NCBI GenBank assembly: GCA_013398175.1
Contig: VZRZ01003056.1
Span: 49,618 to 113,617, forward strand
Length of the DNA stretch: 64,000 nt
Direction: 5' to 3'
From: Climacteris rufus
Lineage: Eukaryota > Chordata > Aves > Passeriformes > Climacteridae
Of this stretch, positions 25,101 through 40,100 are shown piece by piece (within the stretch, counting starts at the first letter, position 1; every line of letters starts with the position of its first letter). Position numbers and translations under genes: made by a program. Below the pieces are notes generated by a model that was not told the DNA's origin, searched no databases, and worked only from the letters and a program-made list of their open reading frames with translations.

Positions 25101-28100
25101 CTACATTCAAGGGTTTTTTTGTACATCTTATTGATGTATTTATTATACAGGGCTTGCTATACTCAATTCTTAAATATTTACCAGCTGTGACTAATAGGAA
25201 AAAGTACTAAAAGGTTATGCAAATTTAAATGTATCTGCATTTTAAGCATATTAAAAGCTAGGATAAAGTCAGAAGTGTTGCACAGTATCTGCTGCAGTTA
25301 TTATTCACTCTGTAAAATGTATGTCAGCATGTCATACACTCACTGGGCAAACAAAACAATTAACAGCTATTTCACTAAAAGCCAAACATGTCAACTGCAG
25401 AGAAGAGGCCAAAAAGAAAAAACAAATCATATCCTTTAGTACGGAAAGCTAAACATTAATCACTTATTTACTTAAAGAAAAAAATCCACTACAGTTAACT
25501 GTACAATAAATTAAGAAAACAACTATTTCTACCTGAAGATTTTCCAGCATCATTTTATCCAAGGCCTGAATGAAGTCCTCATCCTCTGCACAAGGGACGT
25601 GCTTCAGTCCTCCTCCTTTAATCATTACTTCCTATTGCAACAGGAAAAAATCATCCATTCCATTAGTCTCAGAAACATGAACATTCAGTCAGTGGAAAAT
25701 ATCCTTATTGCTTCTATATCATACATAATCAAAAGGTTTAAAAAACCAAATTGCTCAGGCAAGTTTTCAGCCTTGACTATTTTGTTGAAAGACATATTTC
25801 CTGATTTATGGTCACTCATAACACTCTGACACACTCATGTGTGTGCAGGTGCATGTGGATACATTCAACATGGGGAAACAATGCAAAGTCTCTATCCTTA
25901 ACACACCTATTTTAACTCCATTTTCCATGAAGTTCATAAAGTTAGAGGGTATTTTCAAGACAAAGGCTACTTTAAGTATTTGGAAATCACAACATGGCCA
26001 CAAAAATGTCTGAAGTCAGTACCACAAAACATTGTTCTATAACGTTCATTATTTCCTTACTATGTAAATGTAATTCAGGCTCAAGCAGAGGGGTTCCTGA
26101 GCTGCAAATGTTATAATCTGCCTATCCCAAATTTGTATTTTAGGAATTTTGCACTTCTTGGCTTGTCTCCTTTTCTGTTTTGAGATCTAGTGCAGTGTAA
26201 TTAGTTTACCTTGTTGTATCCTATCAGTTTGCTACCATTGCTGGCATTGCAAAACCATCATTTATGCAATACCTTCCAGTCTAACTACCTGTGAAAGTTC
26301 ACAGACCTGTGAAAATATGTTGTAGTAAAGTTGAGAGCACAAATATTTTCAGGAGGTAGTAACATGTTTGCAAACATGAAAGTAAGCTGTAAAATGTATC
26401 TGAAAGAATAACAGGAAGCGTCCTTCCTGTATTTTCCCAGATATGTTACGAGCAGCATTGGCAAAAAACTTTCAGTAAAGAAAACCAAAGATGCAAATTC
26501 AATTCACTTATCTACAGCTGCAGTACATACTGTGTTCTCCTCATCAGTTTCATTTTCCTTATTGGAGTCTGTAAGATAATCTGTGTTTTCTTCCTCCTCT
26601 TCTTCACCCTCTTCTTCCTCATTGTCAGAGCCCTCCTGAAATATTCAATATATAACTGCTGACTATTTTAAAACAAGAAGGACAATTGGTTCCTCAAACA
26701 TTTCCCACACATTTCCTAAACTCTTCCCATCCAAACTTGCTTAGTTCAGTTCAGTCTTGGTAAATTTGTTTGTTATGGTTTTTATTTAATGTTTCAGTCT
26801 GAACTAACTCAGTATGGAGAAAAACTGTTTCCTATTTCCTTAATGAACTCATTGTCTTGTAACAATAACATTAACATGTCAACTTTGCTGTGTCATAGTG
26901 ACAAGCCAGAATTTCTATGTACTTGTGGGTTTTTTTATTGGTCCCACCATTTTTGATTCAAAGTATTATTAGCACAGTAAACAAGGAAGGTTTTTATGCT
27001 CCATAAATCTTTTATTTATTCATATTGCACAGGCATAGCCTGAACACTTGTTATTTTTCCTAATGACTGCTTTGACATCTAGTCAATACATTTCCTTCTA
27101 CAACAGATAAAGAAAGTCATCTGAAAGTGTTTCTCTTCATGCCAAAAACTGAAGGTATCTTTTTGCTGAGAAGCAGCCATGTACCCTGAACAAAGTTGTC
27201 ACGTTCAAGTTTCTGCCAAAATTTCTCTGGAATAAGCCTCAGACACCCAGTTTTCCACATACACAAAACTGGGATGGGAATTTCCTCAGAGTACTGACTG
27301 GGCTGTGCATATCCATATTTCACCCAGCAACTCTGTGACTTAGAAGGGTTTCAGAAAGTAACAAGTAATCAAAATCACTTTTTTTAGACGAGGCAAGGTA
27401 AATTATTAAGTTCACCTCTTCTTCTGGCTCATTTACTTCACTTTCATTTCCAGATTGTTCCTCTGTCTCTGCTCCACCTTCCTCTTCTTCTTCATCCTCT
27501 TCTAGATTCTCTCCTTCTGTAATGGAATCTTTGGAATCTTTGTCATTCACAATTCCTGAAATGTGGAAAAGGATAAAGATTTAGAATATGAGAGCACATA
27601 TATCCACACAAGTTAAATGTGGAAGACCACTTTAAAAGTCCATTGTTACTGAACACTTAGAACTTCCTAGGGGTCATAATATTCGACTTCTGAACAAAAC
27701 ATTTCCTATACAGGTAACTTACTCAAAAAGGGTAATCATGTCCTTGCCACAAAAGGAGAAAAACATTGACAGAGAATGTTTAAAATCTCTCAGAGAACAG
27801 CACTGAAGCAGCTGCTCTGTGCAAACTGCTCCAAAACATCCTCAAATTAAACATGGACCCTACTGAAACGTGCACCCAAATCTGAGGACCAAAATACAGA
27901 GACTTTATAAAACCAGCAGAACCCAGAGCCATGAAGCCCCTGCAGTCTTTGCTAAAGTCCTTCCCAGTTTTGTCAATTAACAGTTTTGGAACAACAATAT
28001 TTTCAGCCTGTAAAAAACCTTTATGAGGCTCTTTGAATGCTCTGAGGCTGCACTGGAAGCTGGGAGGATGTAGGTGCCTATGTGAAGTCTGGGGGAGAGC

Positions 28101-31100
28101 AAAGTCTCTCCCAGCAGTATTTTCTGCTGTGCTCATCTCCTTGCAGATGGGATTGACAATTTTTACACTGTGTTTTTAGTTCATCTTGCACTTCTCCTTG
28201 CTGACCTGCCTGCATTCTGTCCCTCAAGATGATTTAGTTTAGTCTGTGTGTAAAATATCAAACATAAATATCTGCTTTCTCTCAGCAGGGCATCCATCAA
28301 TGTAATACCATGATCTAGACCAATTCCACAGAAGTGAAAAATAAGTTTTAGCTTTTTTCAATGTTTCAGTGTCCAATTTAGTCTTAGATACAGATTTCAA
28401 TCAGAATGTTTTTAAGAACTGAGCATGGTTCTCATTCAGGAAGAAGATGAAGATTTACAATCTACTGCAATATTTAAATCTCCCAATGCAAAAAGCCCAA
28501 ACTTCCAGCACACATTATTGTTCTCAAATACTCTTTTTTTTTTCCTTTCATTAATTTACAAAGCCACTTCATCCTCCAGAGGATTGTGGTTACTGATGCC
28601 AGCCTTCTACAGTAGTTTTTCAAGGAATTACTGAAGAATCAAGACAGTTACTATGCAGTTTTTCATTCCTACTTTGACTTCACACCAACTGCACTTAGGG
28701 TCAGCCATCAGTGAGTTTTGTGAAGCTCTTATTATTTGTAGGAAGTGCTGAGCACCTTTCAAAAGAATATTACAGTTTATGTTACTAGTTCAATATTTCT
28801 TCTTGGTTATCATTTTGAGAGCATAAAGGCTAGGAATTTAGATCCATAGGGAAATTCTAATTTGCTTTTCAGTTACTACATAGGGAATTTAAAGGCATGT
28901 CAATTAAATGAGCAGCCTATTAAAAAAAAAGCTCCTCCTAAAACAGAAGATGCAACATTTTATGTGGCTATTAGACCTACTCATCCCATTGAATTAAAGG
29001 ATTATGCTTAAAACCTGAATTTGTCCAAGTAGATAAAGTGCTATTAAGGCTCTAATTAATGCTGAAAAAGTGTAAAATTTACATATAAAATCTTCCCATG
29101 AACAAGCTTAATTTCAAATACAAATGGAAGATTAGAAAACAACTCCATTTAACAAGTAATGAGCACAGTAGTATCCAATATTTTCTAAGAATGGATATGG
29201 AATAAAGGTTTACAGGTTAATATGATAACAGTTTTAGATACTCACTAATCAGTATTTTGTCAACTGAGCTCTGCTGCCAGCCCAACTTTTTTCTCCTGAA
29301 GTTGGTGTGCTTCCTACAATTTTCTGATTAACTTAATGATTTTCTTCCTCATCATTTGCACATGTGACTCCACCAATTAATACACAGACACACTTCTGCT
29401 CTCCAAATACTATTACATTAAAAGTATTCATATTGACTTTTTTTACAACACCTATTACTCTAGAGTTGTGGAGATTCTGGATGATCTCTAATTATGTCAT
29501 AACAACAGTTACCCATATCCCTCACAAAGAAACAATTTTAAAAAATACAAGAATTGTCAAAAATACCCAACTCCCCCTGTGCATTTTCTTACCCAATTTT
29601 ATCAAGAATTCTCGTTCCAAGTCTTGCACTTGTCTGACAGCTTCTTCCAGAGAATTGCAGAGCTTTATCTTTGGTCTCAGCAGTTCCAGTGTGTCACTGA
29701 TCATATAATCTATGTCTATAGGGAAAGGGTGGTCTTTTGTCCAAACATCCAGACTTTTTTTCCACCACACATAGCGCTAGAATACAAAATACTCCAGTCA
29801 ATATGCACACTGATGTTTAAAAACAATTTCGTTTGCAATGCCATGTTTGTACAGTAAAAAAATGCAAGAGCTTTCACATCTCTACTCTCTTATTTCATAC
29901 AACTATTAGATATTTTCATGGCACTAAAAATTGTTTGATGGCACTGGATATCACAAACATTAAGAATCACAACTCCTGTTAGAAGCATGAAGACTGAACA
30001 AAAAAGCACTGACAAGAAAGTGCCTTCTCAGGGTAGACTCTTGCTACAAGAGAGGAGCACTTAATAACCAGCCAGTTTTCAATTCCTTCTCCCATATATT
30101 TTCAAGAAAATTAATTCCTCCAAAGGCATGTTATAGGAAAAAGGGAGGGAAACATCACCAAAAAAATCTTTAGACAGCAGCCAGCTTCAGCTGATTTATC
30201 CAGTTTGCTTTATAAAAAATTCACATATACCTCTTACAGTGAATCTAGCAGTAGGGTCTGAGAATAAAGGAGCTGCAGAATTTGCACTGAAAACAAAGTA
30301 TGAGCAACAGAACCTTACTTAAGAGCTGACAAGGTCAAAAGGAAGGCTTGCTGCAATTATGAGGTGTAACAGAAACACCTTTCCCAAAATGTTTATTTTG
30401 CATTTAAAAATCAAACCATATCAGAACTGTGAGCAACCTGGTCTTGTGGAAAGTGTCCCTGCCCATAGCAGAGGGGCTGGAACAAGATGATCCTTGAGGT
30501 CCCTTCCAACCCAAACCACCCTGAGATTTTATATTTCAAAACAACATTTTACACCTTGCATACAGATGAGGGATTTGCATCCTGAAGGTTTGAAATAAGC
30601 TGTTATCACCTTAATTTTTATTTTTAAACACCCTTGTTCTAGTATAACTGAAAGAGAAAAGCAAAAAAATTAAATCCAACGAGTTTTAGCATGAATTCCA
30701 GGGTCTGGAATTCCCCATTCTCTGAGGAACCCATTCCAGTGTTTAAACACTCCTTACAAAATCTTTTCCCCACGTCATTACATCTACTGAGTCAGAACTT
30801 TCTTTGCTGCAACTTGTGCCCATTACCTCTCATCCTTCCACTGTGCATGACTGAAGTATCTGACTCCTCTTTCTCTACAAAAACCATGAGCTGAGGACAG
30901 CAACCTAAGTAACATTCTCTCCTTCAAGCTGAGCAAAGCCACAGTGTGAGCACTGACAGCCTCCTGATCATTTTGGTGTTAACTCAACATACACACCACT
31001 TGAAAATAAAACTGTTACCAGACAAACAAGATTGTAAAAGTTCTAGTGCTAGAGAACAATGAGAGAAATATGTACCAGACTGACTCACATCAGCTTGTTC

Positions 31101-34100
31101 AAAGGTTCTACAGAACTGTCTAAAATGTAGAATACCTGAAAATATACAAGGAAGCAATCGAGTTTCCGCTTGCTGGATCCTCTGTCAAAATACTGCCCAC
31201 AGGTATCGAGGATAGTACAGACCAGTCTGATTCTGAACAGATGTTCTGGAGGGTCCAGGGGACTGGGGCTGCCATCAGGGTTCACTCCAAACGAGGTGAA
31301 AGAATAGAGAGTTCTAAATATGACGGCCGACTCCACCATGCGGTAATTGTACAGCTCCCCCAGGAACTTGGCGCTGCTGATGCGCCGCTGGTTGAACTTT
31401 GGCTGATTAACCTTCATCAAAAAGGAACAAGAAACTTCACTCTATCATGCAGACACAAGGGAATATTAAAAAAAAACAAACCAAACCCCTTTTACAAGAA
31501 TAAGAAGTATTAAAAAATTGGTAGAATTTCTGATCATAAAAATGGCTGTTTGTGGCTACACACGTTACACAAAAGCAAACATTAAAAGTAGTTATGAAAG
31601 CTGGTCAATTAGTATTTATTATTAAGTTCAAATACATTCAGCATATACTCCATCTTAAATCTATGATAACTTTTCATCACCCAGAGAATTTTTGTAATTA
31701 AAACATCTACTAAAATATGGGCTAGTCTCCTAAATTACTTGAAGCAGCATAAATCTGTCTACACTGTGCAAGAATAAATTCTATGTCCTTTCTAGAAGGG
31801 GGGCAAAACAACTGTCCTAAGTAATCTTGTTAATTTGGTTTTGCTGGTTTTTGTTTTTTTTTTATTATTCTATTAATTTAAATAAACCTATACAAAGCAA
31901 ATAACAGGTAGAAAAGTCATCAGACAAAACAAAAAAAAAGAGAATCCAAGGATTCCTATCTTTAAGCAAGATTATTTTAGTTTTCCTTTCAACATAAGTA
32001 GGTAAGTATAGCTTAGCAAGAATACTGGTTGTTTACCTCCATTCCTAGTCGAATATCCTCTAGCACTCCATCCACAACATGAATTCCCACATCTTCCTGG
32101 TAAAGGACCAACCCTGCTAAGAGGTTGGCTACACAGTGAATACTATTATATTTCACATTCCAGATGTTGATCATACAGCATATAACATAGTCTTTTACTT
32201 CTGCATCCTGCCAAGGCAGCTTGCGCATCTGTCTCAGGACCTAGACCAAATTTGAAGACAAGCTTCACATTTTAGCAGGGAAAATATCAAGATGTTCCCT
32301 GTCACCCCCCATCTCTCCTGCTTGGGATGAAATCTCTGTGAGCATCTGCAAACAACCTCCTTGTCCCTTCCAGGCATCCTGCAGAGCTGCAGTGGTTATG
32401 GAAAACTTTTATAGAACCCAACTCGCTGGTCCCTGAGTTACCAGTCAAGCTGTGCAAGGCTGTTCCATCATTTCCTTGCTCTTACAGTCTGTATTTAACT
32501 GAAGTCTTTTGTCTCTTACTCTCCCAACACAATGTACAGAACAGGAGGACTCTCATCTCACTCTCCCTTTCTCAATGCTGCAGGGAACACAGGTCCACAA
32601 CTGGAGCTTCTGTGTTCCAGTAAAAGAAATAAAACTCTGTCAGGGACACAAAAATGATCCCTCTTCCTTAGAGCTGAAACAACTGTAACCCTCCCCAAAC
32701 CTTTTCGAAGTTACTGCTCCATCACCTCCAGTAAAAACTGTGTGAAAGATCTGGACAGGATTTACCTTCTCTGTGGTGACCTTGGAGAGATCCTTGTAAA
32801 GAAGCTTACGGATATATTCCTGCAGAGGAGGACGTTTCTTCTTCACAGTTTTTTCAGCTGGAGGGGGATTACAGTAGTAATAGGCATTTTCTACCATTGT
32901 AACATAGCGTGCATCAAGATGCATTGCTTGCTTTTTCCTCATCATTTGTTCCTGGAAGCAAATGCAAATGATCAGTCAGAGAGAGATGCTGACATACTAC
33001 ATTTTCAAGCCAAAGGCTTTTAGAGCTACATTTGGGATACAGGAAACATGAAAGGTTGAAGAAAAATTAGTTAAAAGCTTGGGTAGAGAGAAAAAAGGAC
33101 AAAGCATATCTATATATGGTTCTGTGTTGCTCTTTCCACGGTCATTTTTCTTTATGATCCCTATTTTTATAATGGTTCACCTGTGGTAAAAAAGGTTTCA
33201 GGAAAGTATTTAAAATGTAACTAAAAATCTAAATGCTACTGTTCAGATAAATGGTTGGTAAGATTATTAGCAAGTCTGTTCAAAAGACTATTAAACTAGA
33301 TTTTATTTAACTGAAGTAGCTGAAATACCGATGGTCTTTTCACAAACACAGTGAATCATCATGAGACTGGCAATCTACTTTTTACACCAGCATGCAACTC
33401 CAGAGAGTTTATTTTGATGGTTTCATATGAATTTCCAAAGGTTTAGACAACGGAATTTTCCTGATTCCATGCTCCATTGTTGCTGTTTACCCAACTGTAA
33501 GAAAAACAGTATCTACCATAAAGTAGTATTTCAGGAAAAATCAGACAAGTAAGAGTCAACACTAATTACTGTGCTTAATTGCCAGCCTTGTTCTAATTTT
33601 CCTCACAGAATAAAATCTTTTCTCCATAGTTCATTTTGAATATGTAAGTTAGGGTTTATTTTGTGGGGTTTAAAAATTTCTTGTATCTAAAACTTCTGTA
33701 CAAGAACTAAAATATCAGTTCTAAGCTGCTGAGTTTTACAGCTGAGTATGAAGTTAATTCCTTTATTAAATACTTCTTTTTATGCATCTGTGTATTTACA
33801 TGTATATAGGTGTAATTCTATAAGCTGCATTAATTTTTATGTACATCACATGATCCTATATATTCTAAATCACCCTATGGTGGTTCACCAGGAAACCGAA
33901 CCTGTTTAAATTTTATTATGTACTAGAGGTTGGCTACAAAGTAATTTACAACTTCAAACAGATAAATAAAATTAACATGCAAGTACTGTTTTATCCCCAC
34001 ACACATGTCAGGATATACATTCTTGCAGTCCAGTAAACTAACCAAGAGTTTAAACCTTCTTTGATAACTGCTGAAGAAGCAGCACTGGTTTTCATGCTGG

Positions 34101-37100
34101 TGGCCTTTCTACTACACCTGAATAATTTCAAATTTCTTTTACAAGGCAGTGATTCAGTTCAACTGAAATGTCAATGTACTCAAACAGCTCCTTAACCTTG
34201 CATTTCAGCTGCTAATTCAATGAGGAAGAAGAGCTTTCTGTAGTATGGTAACCCAACAAATGATGTCATTTTCCTCCTGGATTTTAGTCATCTACTGCCA
34301 GGAAGGTCTCAAGCTGACACCAACCCTAAGACATTTCATTTTTTATCTTTTCCATGGCACAAATGGCCTTTCCTTTGATTCCCTGAGACTCTTCCTTTCC
34401 AAATGGGAAATTTCTGACAAGTAGTAGCACATTTTCCTACAGGCACCTAACAGATGCACAGCACTTAACAACTGAGTACATAAATTGTTTGGTGTGGGGA
34501 GAACCCACTTAGATTAGAAAATCCCCAAACCTTATCATGTCATATTTGTTTATGTTGCCTTTGAAGATTTTTCACCTCTTCTAGATGGATCAGGAAAAAA
34601 TACACCTTTGCTACCTTCAAGATATTTATCATGCTATACCATAAACTGAAAAATGAAGTGGGGCAAAGTGAAGTAGAATAGAGAAAATGGTAGAATGGCT
34701 TGCCAATAACATTTTAAAACACCTAAATCTACATAATTTGTATATTTTCCTGTCATAAGAAGTGCACATGATAAAAAATGTAAATGATAGGTTATAACTG
34801 GAATGTTTCTTCCCAGAAGAGACAATATGCACCACCCCAAGTCTCAAAATCACTGAAATTTATTGGGTTTTGAGCAGTCCTGAGTATGTATTCTAATTGA
34901 AGGTGGATTGTAGTAGTCTTAAGCTCTGCCCTACTAAAAATCTTCACCATTTCAATAAAATGTGTTCCAGTCCTTTTGCAGTTAAGGTAGCAAGTCAGAT
35001 GGACAGGCAGGAAAGAGAAATCGTAACACCACAGCTTGCAGTAACAAAAACCCTGACACAATTCAGAAGAAAAAAGCAAGACCTGAAGTCTAAAGTTCTT
35101 TAAGCTCAACAACTGCTTTGGATCTTCATTTTACCAGGCTAAAATTAAGAACTACACAGGTAAAGAATTATATTTGAAGATTAGGTTTCTGTTTTTCCTT
35201 TGATAAAAAGAGACCACAAACAACATTAAAGTATCCAAGTTAAAACTGTTGGGTTTTTTTCTTGGTGAGTAACAAAACCTCTCTGCATGTAGTGTATATT
35301 GCAGATTCATTTCAAAAGAAAATCTGTTGACCATTAGGGGGAAAAAAAAAAGAGAGAAGCCACTAATCAAAACCCAAGCATCATGGAAAGTCCAATTTAG
35401 GAAAGCATTTCAGCATTTAAACCATCAGGTTATAGTAAGAGACTGAAACTGTTCAATCCCTCCTTCCCTTTACTACCTACACTGCTCTACCCTGCTACTT
35501 GTTCCAACACTTCAAAATAAAAATTTTTCATTTCCTGGCAGCACCTTATTGTTATTCTGAATTAACACAGACTACATGAACATTTACTCTGTCACAGCCT
35601 CTGCCTGTACAAACCTCTCCCACAGGTTCAACCCCAGCTATAAAAGGAGTCACCCCAAGAAAGAAGCCACTGTGTAGCTCAGGTTCTGTGTATTTACCAA
35701 CACAAGTGATCTTGCCCTAAAGATTAAGACAATTGTCTAAGTTAAGTAATCAAAAATGCATCAGGAGGCTTTTAATACCAAAATTTCAAATACTATTTTA
35801 GCAAGACCACAACAGCATAATGCAAGAATTTGACATTTTAACATGATTATGTTATAGAAACATAGATCAAGATGAAGCTGATCTTCCTTTCAAAGCTCCA
35901 ATTCAAATAATCCAATTCAAATAATTCATTTATCAACAGACCAATCCTAAAGCCAATCTAGTTTTACATTAGTATTTCAAATTACATAAAGGACACTGAA
36001 TTTGAAAGATTTGCCAAGAAGACAATTACCAGAAATAAACATTGTCCTGATAACTCTAAATAATTTGCAAATCACTAAGCAGTTCCACAAAACCAGGATA
36101 TGATCACGAAATGTTTCTCTATAATAAGTTACTTAGTGCCACTAAGTTTGCAACACTCTCATAGAACTTTTTACTTCTCAATAATTAATTTTCCCTTAAT
36201 TACTCTGAAAATCCATTCTTAACTATGACTTTCTTCCACACCAGGACAAAGCAATATTGTCTTTAATAGGACAACATGCAGCCTGTTTGGGATCTTATTA
36301 CAAAATACATCATCAGTAGTAAAGATTAAGACCAATAATTATTTGAAGGATCAACAGGCCTTAATTCTACCCATAAGAGTCATTGAGAAGATCAGCTTTA
36401 CATTTGCTTAGATTTTTACCAGAAGGTTGTAACCAGCTTGTTTTGGGAGAAATCTGTTCCACACTTCACACTAACTTGCATCAAAAGACCATGATTCAAT
36501 TTGTGTAAGACTATTTAAGTCCAAATTAATCTCTGTAGTTTCTTAAGGGGAATGTTAGAAGATGCAGCTATTAAGATGGCTGCAGAATATAAATCTATTT
36601 AGCCTAGGTTACATCTTAATAAATTGATATTCCACACTTATCTTTCACCTTCTCCTGGTTCCTCAATGCATAAGGAAAGAGTACTTATCTGAAACCTTGT
36701 GAGGCTTTAAGGCTCAGTAATTCAAACACTGTTTGTGGTTTGTCTTGCACGTCACAGTTAAGCCATGTTTAGCATTCATCCAGCAGATTCCAGCAATCCA
36801 GCTAACAATCAACATTTTTGTAGTGCATAAGACTAAAAGCAGGCAATTACAAAAAGCAGCTCTGGTAAAAGTGTTTAATTTTTCCTGACTTCTACAATTT
36901 TTATTAACTACCAAAATGACAGCAGTAAGTAAAACATCTTTTAAGATAATGGAACAGTGTTTTCAGGGGAAAAGTACTTGATTATGGAAAGGAAGATATT
37001 TAACAACAGAACAACTCAGCTGGCAAACCTTTAGAAAATTGAGAATCCAACCTTTCAAGACACAAAGCACACTGCTGCAAAAAGCATGAGCCAAGAACTG

Positions 37101-40100
37101 GCAGTTCATTTGCCCATCTCTTTCCTCTCATGACTGTACCACCTCAACAGACGTTCTGACATTCAGAGAGGTTCAGAAAGAAAGTGTTTTGTGAACAAGA
37201 AACTGTACACCAATAAACCCAAGAATGCAGCTGCCTCTCCACTAACTACAGCATGAGAGGAGAGACTGCAGGTCCAAGGGAAAGTGAACCTGTCTTTGAG
37301 GCTCTTCTTCAACCACGTTTGGCTCAGCCTCTTGCCTTGGACAGAGTTTGAGGATTGTCTCCCAAGTCAGCAAACACATCATTCAGTTCTTGTTGTTGTT
37401 CAGTCTTTGCAAGTGGTGCTTCCCCAGATTTACAAATCCCAATTCTCATCTCACCTTAATTCCCAATCTCTGCTTCTAAAACTGCTTCCCCTAGAGTCTG
37501 CATTAACTTCTTCTTCAACTTTAGAACCCCAGATCATTACACAGGGCACAGAAACCACCTCTTTCAAAACTGTCTTTGCCTAAAGTTGAAATCACATCTG
37601 GTTCCATTCACTACCATCCTTCCCCTCAAACAGTATCTCAGTCATGCTCAGGCACAGCTACAATATTCTTTCAACCTCCTCCTCTGGTTTTGCCCTATCT
37701 CTGAATTACTAGTAGTTCAAAAGCAATAGCTTTTTGTTTCAGAAATGTAATTCTTTTTTTTCACATTTTCTTTCAAGTCGTGAACAGATTCACAGGTCAA
37801 CTGGACTTCTGCAGAACAGTTTCAAAAATTGCTTTAAAGTAACTGCTTTACCTCCCCCATAAGATGACAAGTTTGCTCTTACCAGAAGAACACTGGTTCT
37901 CAAGTGAGATTCTGGTGATCTGAAGAGGAATCTTCCACAGGTTTCCAGCAAGGTACAAGCCATTTCAATATGGTGATGAGAGAAGTCTGACAGAAGCATC
38001 TGGTATGGATTGATATAAAAGCACAGCTTGTTAAACATCTTTTTCAACTGCAGAAAACATGAAGTTATAGCTCCCAGACTGGACACTTTGATGTTGTTGT
38101 AAATTCTTTATGGAAAAAATGCAAACTGATTTCACATGTTAAGGTTGGTGAGGCACTAGCACAGGCTGCCCCATCTCTGCAAGAGTTCAAGGCCAGGAGC
38201 TCTGAGCAACCTGCTCTAAGGGAAGATGCTCCTGCCCACAGCAGGGGCTTGCAACCAGATGATCTTCAGGGTCCTATCCAACCCAAACCATTCTATGAAC
38301 ATTCAAAAGATTGATCTCATTTTAAAATGCTTGCAAGAACAGTCTATAGACCCCAAATTTAGGCTTCAGAAGAACAGGATGCTTTCAAAGATTAGCATAA
38401 AAACCTCACCCAAACTACCAAATACTACTGCACAAGGGCACAGTAACCTCAGAGCACACCCAACTGCACTGTTTTAAGTCAAGCAATGACTATAATTAAT
38501 AAAGCTTTGCAATTTACAGTATTTTACAGAGAAGAGAAATTATGAGTGATTATAGTTTTTTTAGGAATTCAGCTTTGATACTTAACAAGTAAATGAATAG
38601 AAACTATTCACACAGGAAGTGATCTTAAGCTGTGAGTCTCAAGACCTTTTATTAAAGGCACTTTTATTTTTTTAAACCTATTTTTAATTTGGGACTTGAC
38701 ATCAAAGTTGGAATGTTTATCAGTATGCAAAGTGAGTGCCTAGAGATTAATGCTTTCCAAAGATGTTTTGTTCCTCAATAAACAAAAGCACCTGCTAAAA
38801 TGGCATAAAAGCCTCTCCTTGCATCACTGAAAAGCTTTTTGCCTCCAGTCCCTCTCCCTTACTGTTATTTTCTCTGTAAAAACATTTATGGAAATCAACA
38901 TAATGGAAGTTTTGCAGTGTACAGCAGATTAATAAGTAGCAAAGAAAATTATTAGCAGTTTGGTTACGTCCAAATATGGAAGTTTATTTTAATATATTCC
39001 TCCCACTAGAAAAGTTAAAACATTCTCATTTCTGTAATAGTTATAAAAGTCTCCTCATACACAGCAGCCACACCAGGGTTTAAAACACCCTATGTAAGGA
39101 ATTCAGGTAACATCAGCACGAAGTGAAGGGGAAGAGCATGGGGACACATTCTCAGCATGTGCAGGAGTACAGGGCTGTCACAACACCAACCTTTAAACAG
39201 TGCAGAGTATCGTTCTTGGAGAACATCTTAAACTTGGTAAGCTCACCAATAAATCTCACAGTCTTATTCTTTGTTTCAATGTTGATCTGGTCCTTTTTTC
39301 TTACCTAAACAACAACAACAAAAATTATTTTAGGCCCTGAAAAATACTCACCTCTTCTAAATTACTTTGACCTGAACATGTATGAAATAAGATCAGGAAT
39401 TCAGTAGTGTTTGGTATTGGTTTGGTTCCTTAAGCTCTACTTTTAATATCATTGGTTTTCCTAAAGGTCTCCCTACCTTATTTCTTCAGAAGATTTGGAA
39501 TTCCTTTCCCCATCTCCCCAGCCCCAACGAGTAATTCCTCTAACATGGCTACAGTTTCAGACCCTCCTCCTTTGCTGCAGGGAAGCAGTGATTAACTATT
39601 GTACATTCTGTATTTTCAGAATCAGTAAGAAGTCTCTGTATGAATAGGGCCACTTGTAAAGTCCCCAAGGAAATACTAAACATTGATGACTTTTGCAAGT
39701 CAGATTTAAATGTGCAGACTTTTCATTGAAAATTACTGATATTCAGCATAAATTCAGTAACAAAAAACAAATATTTATCTATGTCTAAACATAATCCACA
39801 AAACACAAAACTGTATTTTCCCAACAGAAAGAGGTTTTTCTGACTACAGTTAAGATTCAAGTCTGAGCAATTTATACACATTTTTAATGTCAATATTAGA
39901 AAACAAATGGGAATCTGTGTCACAAAACTCAGAAAATGGTGAAGGAATCATCACTGTGCACCATAACCAGTTTGATTAAAACCCTTACAAAAAAGCTAAA
40001 GAAACAATACTGAAAAATACATTTGTGAAGAAAATTTTGATTGATAAAAATTATAAAATCTAATTTGAATTAAATACTACATTACAACAGTAATCACTAC

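Larger units (their letters stand above)
24816..32765 (-). other. UPF2 introns 12-18 (with exons 13-18)
   Basis: Introns: 32241-32765, 31412-32036, 29777-31135, 27556-29592, 26636-27415, 25632-26530 and 24816-25532. Donors are GTAAAT, GTAAAC, GTATTC, GTAAGA, GTGAAC, GTATGT and GTAGAA, all U2-type. Intron 14 holds two oppositely oriented CR1 pieces. The others show nothing recognisable. Confidence 0.75.

Noticed and set aside
29522..29592. Extension of the exon 15 reading frame past 29593
   Set aside because: The extra residues do not match UPF2, and the GTAAGA donor with exon 16 restores the conserved sequence.
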